10,943 nt of DNA, from positions 1 to 10,943 of the forward strand of contig CALJDR010000048.1 in assembly GCA_938023515.1 (NCBI GenBank), written 5' to 3'. Positions 5,847-10,943 of this stretch are shown here, piece after piece. The notes beneath the pieces were generated by a model, which did no database searches, was not told the origin of the DNA, and saw only the letters and a program-made list of their open reading frames with translations. The position numbers and the translations under genes are program-made. The DNA is from an uncultured Flavobacteriales bacterium. GTDB lineage: Bacteria; Bacteroidota; Bacteroidia; Flavobacteriales; UBA1820. The stretch's first letter is position 1; each line of letters opens with the position of its first letter.

Positions 5847-6944
5847 ATGGAAAAGTACTTGAACACGGTCATTGCGGGTTCCGGCAGTTATCTGCCGCCC
5901 AAAGTAATAGAGAACGATTATTTTCTTTCCACCGAATTTTACGATGTGGACGGGACGCGGATAGACCGCACCAACGAGGACATCATCGAGAAATTCCGCG
6001 AACTGGTCGGTATTACCGAGCGTCGTTATGCCGAGGACGGAGTGAACAATTCCGATATGGCGGCCATGGCGGCAGAAAAGGCCATCGAGAGATGGGGCGG
6101 CAGTAAAGAAGACCTGGATTATATCATCGTGGCGCACAACTATGCCGATATCCCCGAGACGACGTATTGCAGCGAACTGGTGCCTTCGGTCAGCGCCCGG
6201 GTAAAGCACAAGCTTGGTATAAAGAACAGCCGGTGCATTCCGTACGATATGGTCTTCGGCTGCCCAGGTTGGGTGCAGGGAGTTATCCTGGCCCATCAGT
6301 TGATGCAGGCGCGCCTGGCGAAGAATATCCTGGTGGTGGGCAGCGATACGCTTTCCCGCATTTGCGACCCGCACGACCGCGACCAGATGATCTTTTCGGA
6401 CGGGGCCGGAGCGGTGGTGCTCACGGTAGAAGAGTCCGATAAAAAATACGGCGTACTGTCTACGGCCAGTGTGTCCGATACGGGCGAGGAGACCGACTAC
6501 CTGAAAGGCGGCCCGAGCGTGAACCCGGATTACCAGGGCCCGCGCCGTACGATGATCCGTATGGCCGGCCGCAAGGTGTACGAATACGTGCTGAAAAAAG
6601 TGCCCGGAGCTATAAAAGAAGCGATGGATCAGGCAGGGCTGGTACTGGACGATATGTCCAAGATGATCATCCACCAGGCCAACGAAAAAATGGACGAAGC
6701 GGTATTTACCCGCCTTCGCCGCCTGTATCCCGGCTCCAAGAAAGAGAGCAAGGAATTTATGCCGATGAGCCTTTCTTTCCTGGGTAACTCGTCGGTGGCT
6801 ACCGTTCCCACCCTGTACGACCTGATATGCCAGGGGCGTTTCCCCGAACATCAGTTCAACCCGGGGGACAATATCATCCTCACTTCGGTGGGTGCGGGAA
6901 TGAGTATCAATGCGGTGATATACCGCTTTCCGGATAAGAAATAA
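5847..6944 (+). CDS. 3-oxoacyl-ACP synthase III family protein (FabH-like)
   Basis: Thiolase-fold enzyme that condenses an acyl-CoA (or acyl-ACP) with malonyl-ACP or a related partner. The catalytic triad is intact: Cys139 in FGCPGWVQG, His276 in IIHQAN and Asn314 in FLGNSSVATVP. The C-terminal TSVGAGMS (346-353) is the usual glycine-rich end. It has 365 residues against about 317 for E. coli FabH, with extra sequence near residues 24-50 (FLSTEFYDVDGTRIDRTNED). That places it in the broader KAS III-like group that also holds specialised synthases, so I do not call it fabH. It is co-transcribed with the TetR gene and probably controlled by it. The product could be a primer for branched or unusual fatty acids, or a secondary lipid. 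A strong terminator follows about 40 bases after the stop. Confidence 0.9.
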   Translation: MEKYLNTVIAGSGSYLPPKVIENDYFLSTEFYDVDGTRIDRTNEDIIEKFRELVGITERRYAEDGVNNSDMAAMAAEKAIERWGGSKEDLDYIIVAHNYADIPETTYCSELVPSVSARVKHKLGIKNSRCIPYDMVFGCPGWVQGVILAHQLMQARLAKNILVVGSDTLSRICDPHDRDQMIFSDGAGAVVLTVEESDKKYGVLSTASVSDTGEETDYLKGGPSVNPDYQGPRRTMIRMAGRKVYEYVLKKVPGAIKEAMDQAGLVLDDMSKMIIHQANEKMDEAVFTRLRRLYPGSKKESKEFMPMSLSFLGNSSVATVPTLYDLICQGRFPEHQFNPGDNIILTSVGAGMSINAVIYRFPDKK

Positions 6945-6986
6945 AGTAAGTTTTTATTTAAATATCGAAAACAGTTGTGTTAATTA

Positions 6987-7015
6987 AAAAGGCCGACGCT
7001 TAGCGTCGGCCTTTT
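6987..7015. terminator. Bidirectional intrinsic terminator
   Basis: A perfect 13-base stem (AAAAGGCCGACGC with GCGTCGGCCTTTT) around a TTA loop, with an A-run on one side and a T-run on the other. It works in both directions in principle and lies between the convergent ketoacyl synthase operon (stop at 6944) and the ftsE-ended operon (stop at 7038). Confidence 0.93.
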
Positions 7016-7037
7016 GGTTTTATTCGGATGTAGAAAT

Positions 7038-7865
7038 CTATTGTTCTTTCTCCTTTTTCTGCACTTCGTGCAGCGTGCCGCCGTCTATCTTTACTGTGCG
7101 GGCAGGGAATTTGAGGATCATGGTGTAGTCGTGCGTGGCCATGACTACGGCCGTGCCGTGCCGTTGGTTGATGTCGAGCAGCAGGCGAAGAATCTCGGCC
7201 GAAGTATTGGGGTCGAGGTTGCCGGTCGGCTCGTCGGCGATGATGATCTCAGGGTCGTTCAGCAGGGCGCGGGCGATGGCGATGCGCTGCTGCTCGCCGC
7301 CGGACATCTGGTAAGTGAATTTATCCTGTGTGCCTTCCATCCCGACGTTCTTCAGGACTTCGAGGATGCGCTGTTTGATCTTATCCTCGTCTTTCCAGCC
7401 GGTGGATCGCAGCACAAAAGCCAGGTTCTGGTATACGTTGCGGTCGGAGAGCAGCTGGAAGTCTTGGAAGACGATGCCCAAGCGGCGGCGCAGGAAAGGA
7501 ATGGTGTCTTCATCCATGCGGCGCAGGTCGAACCCGGCAACTCTTCCGACTCCGGCTGAGAGGGGGACATCCCCGTACAGTACGCGGAGCAGGGTGGATT
7601 TGCCGCTTCCCGTCTTGCCGATCAGGTAAACGAATTCCCCGTCTTTGATGGAGAGTTTTATGTCTTTCACGATCACGCCCCCGCGCTGGCCTACACCGGG
7701 AGTGTCCAGGAACACGATATCTCCGACTGGTTTTTCAGGCTGTTTTTTTGTCGTACTTTCCATTGCTATTAATTCTTTGTGTTGTGCTTCGCCCGGAATC
7801 TCCAAGGGCGCGACATCGATGATGCTTTTTTCTGCGCGGTTTTTTCGGTTCGAGGTTACCTCCAT
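7038..7865 (-). CDS. ftsE: FtsE-like cell-division ABC transporter ATPase
   Basis: Cytoplasmic ATPase that partners the membrane protein FtsX to control peptidoglycan hydrolases at the division site. Motifs are Walker A GKTGSGKST (83-91), Q-loop VFQDFQLL (132-139), signature MSGGEQQR (187-194), Walker B IIIADEPTGNLD (207-218) and H-loop His245 in ATHDY. The VFQDFQLL and DRNVYQNL stretches are typical of FtsE. LolD/MacB-type ATPases share the fold, but the motif details favour FtsE. From the ATG at 7865 it has 275 residues, with about 60 before the core, against roughly 220-240 in most FtsE proteins. An in-frame ATG at 7763 (residue 35), preceded by an AT-rich stretch, may be the real start. 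It lies 9 bases after the serine hydrolase gene if the long start is used. No ftsX is in the window. Confidence 0.85.
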   Translation of the reverse strand: MEVTSNRKNRAEKSIIDVAPLEIPGEAQHKELIAMESTTKKQPEKPVGDIVFLDTPGVGQRGGVIVKDIKLSIKDGEFVYLIGKTGSGKSTLLRVLYGDVPLSAGVGRVAGFDLRRMDEDTIPFLRRRLGIVFQDFQLLSDRNVYQNLAFVLRSTGWKDEDKIKQRILEVLKNVGMEGTQDKFTYQMSGGEQQRIAIARALLNDPEIIIADEPTGNLDPNTSAEILRLLLDINQRHGTAVVMATHDYTMILKFPARTVKIDGGTLHEVQKKEKEQ

Positions 7866-7874
7866 GAGGATATG

Positions 7875-9635
7875 CTATTTTTTGTCGTCGGTTATGGCAT
7901 CGTAGCACGTTTGCTGGATCCGGGTACGGAAATTACCGTTGGACAGTTTGTTGTTGTTCATCGACTCGAAAGTCCGGTTGGACAGGAATACGTAGATCAT
8001 GTCCGCGTCCGGGTCTATCCATACTGCTGTTCCCGTAAATCCGGTATGCCCGAAAGTCTTCGGTCCCATCACTTTGTTCGAGAAAGACGGACGGTCGAAT
8101 CCCAGCCCGCGGTAGTTTCCCTGGTCGCAGTAGTAGCACGAAGAGAACAGTTTGACGGTGCTGTCCTCGATATACCTTTTGCCGCCGTAAGTCCCGCCGT
8201 TAAGGTACATCTGGCACATCTTGGCCATATCGTCCGCCGTGGAGAAGAGCCCGGCGTGCCCTGATACGCCGTCCAGGAAAGCGGCCGCCATATCGTGCAC
8301 GTGTCCGCGAACTACGGCGTGGCGCCAGTACGTATCGTTCTCGGAGGGTACGATCTGGGTCCGGGAAAAGCGGTTCAGCGGGTTATAACCCGAGCGCGAG
8401 GCCCCGATCGGACGGTACAGGTCCGTTTGCACCAGCGAATCGATCGGCTGCCCGTAGAACTGTTCGATCATCTGCCGGAAAATGAAGAACGCGAAATCCG
8501 AATAGACGTATTTCTTGTCGTTCTGCACGGGGGAAAGGATCATCTGGCGCTCGATCGTGTCTTTGATGCTTTTGATGGCGTACATGCCTTCCACCACTTC
8601 CTGGGTGAAGGTGCTGTCCGGGGTGACGCGGTAGTATCCCGGCAGGGGACGCGTCTGCTCGTCGATAGTCTGGAGGTAGTAGGGGATCCAGGCTTTCAGT
8701 CCGGCTCTGTGGGTCAGGATATCGGCAAGGATCATGTTTTCCTTGTTCGTGCCCTTGAATTTGGGCATCACGTCGCCCAGACGGTCGTTTAAGTTTATCT
8801 TGCCTTCGTCGTACAGGCGCATCACGAACGGGAGGGCCGCCATGATCTTGGTTACGGAAGCCATGTCGTATATCATGTCGCCCGTTATCTTTTCCGAGCC
8901 GTCCATAGCGCCCATCGTCGTGCCGTACCAGCGGTCGTACACCACGCGGCCGTGCCGCCCGACTAATACGTGTACGCCCGGCGCGGCCCCGCTTTCCACC
9001 ACTTCCCGCAGAATCGCGTCTATTTTGGCCAGCGTATCGGAAGACATCCCGACCTGTTCGGCATAGCCGTAACCCAGCCGGATAGCCGGGGAATTTTCCG
9101 TGGCCAGCCCACCGAAAATGGCTTCGGCGGCGGCTATCTGGGAAAAGAAAGAAGCCGAAACGGAACTGACCCTATTTCCGGTCAGATCGCCGAAGGCTTT
9201 TTCCACCTGCCGGGGTTTGCTGTTGAAGGCGGCGATGACGACCTTGCCGGGGAGCGTCGTTCCGGAGAGCGCTTCGCGGGCGCTTTTAATGTCCCGTACT
9301 CCTACGATCAGGATATCTCCGGAGCGGACTTTTTTCAGCTCGCTGCGGTAAATAGTCTGCACGGGGGCGTATTTACGGATATATTTCTCAAAGAGGGGCA
9401 GTACGCCCGAGGCAGCCTGCAGATAATAGATATTTTGGGCCGTGAGGTCGCGGATGGGAAGGAGATCGCCCTCGATGACCAGGGATTTTTCAGCCAGGGA
9501 CATTACGCGGGCGGTGTCCTGTGCGGCCATTGGCCGGCGCAGGGCCTGAAGGTATTCCTTTTGAACGGATTGGCCGGAGACTTCCAGGCAGGTCAGTGCC
9601 AGGCAAAAGAACAGCGCAGAGCGGAAGAAGTTCAT
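7875..9635 (-). CDS. Secreted class C serine hydrolase (beta-lactamase/PBP4*-like) with remnant GH3 C-terminal-like domain
   Basis: Exported enzyme of the AmpC/esterase EstB fold, probably acting on peptidoglycan or cell-wall fragments. A signal peptide (MNFFRSALFFCLALTCLEVSG) precedes about 190 residues, then a serine hydrolase domain (about 195-580). Motifs are SVTK (Ser260, Lys263), YSD (Tyr378) and HTG (530-532). The hydrolase domain strongly resembles the C-terminal half of Bacteroidetes proteins that fuse a GH3 NagZ-type glucosaminidase to a serine hydrolase. Residues about 45-190 resemble the GH3 C-terminal domain of those fusions (LAEKSLVIEGDLLPIRDL, then QIAAAEAIFGG), but the GH3 barrel with its catalytic residues is absent. 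The gene is intact at 586 residues and has its own signal peptide, so this appears to be a stable lineage form. It sits 15 bases after the SPOR gene and 9 before ftsE. Confidence 0.85.
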   Translation of the reverse strand: MNFFRSALFFCLALTCLEVSGQSVQKEYLQALRRPMAAQDTARVMSLAEKSLVIEGDLLPIRDLTAQNIYYLQAASGVLPLFEKYIRKYAPVQTIYRSELKKVRSGDILIVGVRDIKSAREALSGTTLPGKVVIAAFNSKPRQVEKAFGDLTGNRVSSVSASFFSQIAAAEAIFGGLATENSPAIRLGYGYAEQVGMSSDTLAKIDAILREVVESGAAPGVHVLVGRHGRVVYDRWYGTTMGAMDGSEKITGDMIYDMASVTKIMAALPFVMRLYDEGKINLNDRLGDVMPKFKGTNKENMILADILTHRAGLKAWIPYYLQTIDEQTRPLPGYYRVTPDSTFTQEVVEGMYAIKSIKDTIERQMILSPVQNDKKYVYSDFAFFIFRQMIEQFYGQPIDSLVQTDLYRPIGASRSGYNPLNRFSRTQIVPSENDTYWRHAVVRGHVHDMAAAFLDGVSGHAGLFSTADDMAKMCQMYLNGGTYGGKRYIEDSTVKLFSSCYYCDQGNYRGLGFDRPSFSNKVMGPKTFGHTGFTGTAVWIDPDADMIYVFLSNRTFESMNNNKLSNGNFRTRIQQTCYDAITDDKK

Positions 9636-9650
9636 ATTGTTTTTTTCGTT

Positions 9651-10097
9651 TTATTCTTTTTGTCCCTGGGAGGCCAGTGCCTCTTTCAAGGGTATCTTGA
9701 CCCCGTATTTGAAAGCGATGATAAAGGCATCGGGGTATCCTTTGGATTGTACCGCCCGCATCTGAGCCTGTGCATCGGCGTAATTGCCGGTCCCGTCGCC
9801 GGTATAGTATTTTAGGTAACGATCTTCGCGGTAGGATTTCAGGTCGGGGAATACCTTCAGGGCTTTGTCTCCGGTGCCTTCGATAGGCCGTACGGACGAC
9901 AGTACCTGCACGTAATAGAGTATCCCGTCCGCCGGGGCCTCCGGGGAAACTGCGTTTTGGGGCGCGACAGGTTCCTGCCGGGTAAAGGCGCGTTCGAGGT
10001 TGGCCTTGAGCCTTTCCTTGTCCGCCGTTTGCGCGTGGGTTTCCGTAAAGCTCGCAAGCGCACAAACGACCGCTATGTAAAAAAAGCCATTTTTCAT
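9651..10097 (-). CDS. Secreted SPOR-domain protein
   Basis: Probably a periplasmic or envelope protein that binds glycan strands of septal peptidoglycan. The 148-residue form begins with a signal peptide (MKNGFFYIAVVCALASF...THA, cut near residue 22), followed by a variable linker and a SPOR-like domain (about 60-130). Visible pieces are ILYYVQVLSS, KYYTGDGTGNYADAQAQMRA and YPDAFIIAF. The domain is recognised by pattern, as no search could be run. The ATG at 10097 is chosen over an in-frame one at 10157 because the predicted -7 box lies between them and because the protein then starts with a signal peptide. It is followed after 15 bases by the serine hydrolase and then ftsE, which supports a role in wall remodelling at division. 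Confidence 0.8.
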   Translation of the reverse strand: MKNGFFYIAVVCALASFTETHAQTADKERLKANLERAFTRQEPVAPQNAVSPEAPADGILYYVQVLSSVRPIEGTGDKALKVFPDLKSYREDRYLKYYTGDGTGNYADAQAQMRAVQSKGYPDAFIIAFKYGVKIPLKEALASQGQKE

Positions 10098-10119
10098 AGG
10101 AATCCATTTTGCGTTTACG

Positions 10120-10127
10120 CAAATATA
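10120..10127 (-). promoter_or_regulatory. Putative -7 promoter box for the SPOR-hydrolase-ftsE operon
   Basis: On the minus strand this reads TATATTTG, an exact TAnnTTTG match, 22 bases before the ATG at 10097. No -33 TTTG is seen at the expected distance. It is followed by a small inverted repeat (GCGT/ACGC, 10111-10120). The box falls inside the longer form of the SPOR reading frame and argues for the shorter one. Confidence 0.5.
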
Positions 10128-10166
10128 GGGATAAGAGGGGAAATAGGGAGCAGGCACTCCGTTTTT

Positions 10167-10943
10167 TTAGTGGGAACCTTTTACGGAGAGTTCTTTGACA
10201 GGGATTCCGCCGGCGGAAGAAAGCATCTGGCGGCAGAAGGGGCAGGCCGTTACGATCAGGTCGGCGCCCGTGGCGGCCAGTTGTTCCATCCGCAGGGCCG
10301 CTATTTTGGCGGTTTTCGGATCGGAGGAAAAGAAATCGCCTCCTCCGCAGCACATCGAACGCCGCCCGTAGAGGGGAGTTTCCACCAATCTCCCGCCCAT
10401 TGCCTCGATGATCCGCCGGGGAGCATCCGTAACGCCCGTACGGGACAGACGGCAGGGGTCGTGATAGACGATCGTTTTCCCTTCCAGGCTTTTCTGCGGT
10501 TTCAGGCATCCTTCGTCCATCAACCGGCAGAGGAATTCGGCCGTATGCCAGGTCTTGTAGCTTCCTCCCAGAGACGGGTAGTAATTCCGGAAAGCGGCCA
10601 GGCTGTGGGGGCAGGGGGTGATGATATTCTTTACCCCGTAGGATGCCAGGGTGGCGATGTTCTTTCGGGCGGATATCACGAACGTAAGTTCGTCGCCCGT
10701 ATAGCGGAGGATGTCTGCCGTATCGCATTCTTCGTTTTCGGGGAGTACGGCCCAGGACACCCCGGCCTCGTTCAATGAGCGGGCTATTTGCCGGACGGCC
10801 TCGCGGCCTTCGCTGTCGTAGATACCCATTACGCCGCGCCACAGGAGGTATTCGGCTGGTTTTTCCGGGTCGGCCAGCGGGAATCCGTCGTCTGCGGCAG
10901 GAGCCGGGCGTAGACCCCACGGGTTGCCGGTGGCGTCGATGGC
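10167..10943 (-). CDS. CCG-domain iron-sulfur protein (heterodisulfide reductase B/GlpC/LutA-like), 5' end outside window
   Basis: Probable electron-transfer protein with cysteine-rich CCG domains, as in HdrB, GlpC and LutA. The frame is open from the window edge to the TAA at 10167. An internal Met at 10829 is not the true start, because similarity continues upstream through GNPWG and EYLLW. Counting from that Met, the second CCG domain is complete: DPC (C126), CCGGG (C160, C161) and CPFC (C196, C199). The first domain looks degenerate: the usual WVGCAGSYD is WRGVMGIYD here (Cys to Val), and CPHC is CPHS (C73, S76), with C35 left in ENEEC. The N-terminal part, perhaps with ferredoxin-type clusters, lies beyond the window. 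Partner and substrate are unknown. It is 69 bases upstream of the SPOR gene, with no clear terminator between them. Confidence 0.85.
   Translation of the reverse strand, partial: AIDATGNPWGLRPAPAADDGFPLADPEKPAEYLLWRGVMGIYDSEGREAVRQIARSLNEAGVSWAVLPENEECDTADILRYTGDELTFVISARKNIATLASYGVKNIITPCPHSLAAFRNYYPSLGGSYKTWHTAEFLCRLMDEGCLKPQKSLEGKTIVYHDPCRLSRTGVTDAPRRIIEAMGGRLVETPLYGRRSMCCGGGDFFSSDPKTAKIAALRMEQLAATGADLIVTACPFCRQMLSSAGGIPVKELSVKGSH

Noticed and set aside
5202..6851. Long minus-strand open frame (549 codons) opposite tetR and the ketoacyl synthase
   Set aside because: It spans two well-supported genes on the other strand, shows no recognisable domain, and is explained by GC-rich codon bias that removes stops from the antisense frame.
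10098..10157. Longer SPOR protein starting at ATG 10157
   Set aside because: It would place 20 residues before the signal peptide and put the predicted -7 box inside the coding region.
9490..10920. Minus-strand open frame of 476 codons overlapping the hydrolase, SPOR and CCG genes
   Set aside because: Its translation is rich in Arg, Pro and Gly with no domain, while the alternative frames contain three proteins with clear motifs.
50..10943. tRNA, rRNA, CRISPR arrays, insertion sequences and integrase sites
   Set aside because: No such structure or repeated unit was seen on either strand; intergenic gaps are short and explained by promoters and hairpins.

Overview
The window looks like chromosomal DNA of a fairly GC-rich member of the Bacteroidales, most like Alistipes or another Rikenellaceae. 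This rests on protein resemblance (a ThrA-type aspartokinase, a class C serine hydrolase related to the Bacteroidetes NagZ-hydrolase fusions, a Uup-like ABC-F ATPase), on the lack of clear Shine-Dalgarno sequences, and on several Bacteroidetes-type -7 boxes (TAnnTTTG). The genus is an inference from memory. The first 49 bases are not genomic: they are an Illumina Nextera i7 adapter with index, so the left edge is a contig end with untrimmed adapter.

Left region (50-2253, all minus strand): metX (homoserine O-acetyltransferase), then a strong intrinsic-terminator hairpin, then the start of a ThrA-type aspartokinase cut off by the adapter. Upstream of metX is a small unrecognised protein of 110 residues. 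Together metX and thrA serve the aspartate/homoserine to methionine branch. Divergent from the small gene is a plus-strand ABC-F ATPase of the Uup type (2345-4213), apparently starting with GTG almost at its transcription start.

Middle region (4217-6944): a minus-strand pair of small genes with a 4-base overlap encodes a lipoprotein with a C-terminal membrane segment and a membrane-anchored coiled-coil protein. The pair resembles accessory lysis-type gene pairs of Bacteroidetes phages but stands alone. Facing away from it is a plus-strand operon of a TetR regulator and a ketoacyl-ACP synthase III. A perfect inverted repeat at the predicted transcription start closely resembles the FadR (YsiA) box of Bacillus and suggests autoregulation in response to acyl-CoA. 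A near-perfect hairpin (6987-7015) ends this operon and the convergent one.

Right region (7038-10943, all minus): in transcription order, the C-terminal part of a CCG-domain iron-sulfur protein (cut by the window edge), a SPOR-domain secreted protein, a secreted serine hydrolase that keeps what looks like a GH3 C-terminal domain but lacks the GH3 barrel, and an FtsE-type ATPase. The last three are separated by 9-15 bases and form a plausible cell-envelope/division operon. No tRNA, rRNA, CRISPR array or insertion sequence was seen, and there is no gene-free stretch longer than about 160 bases.
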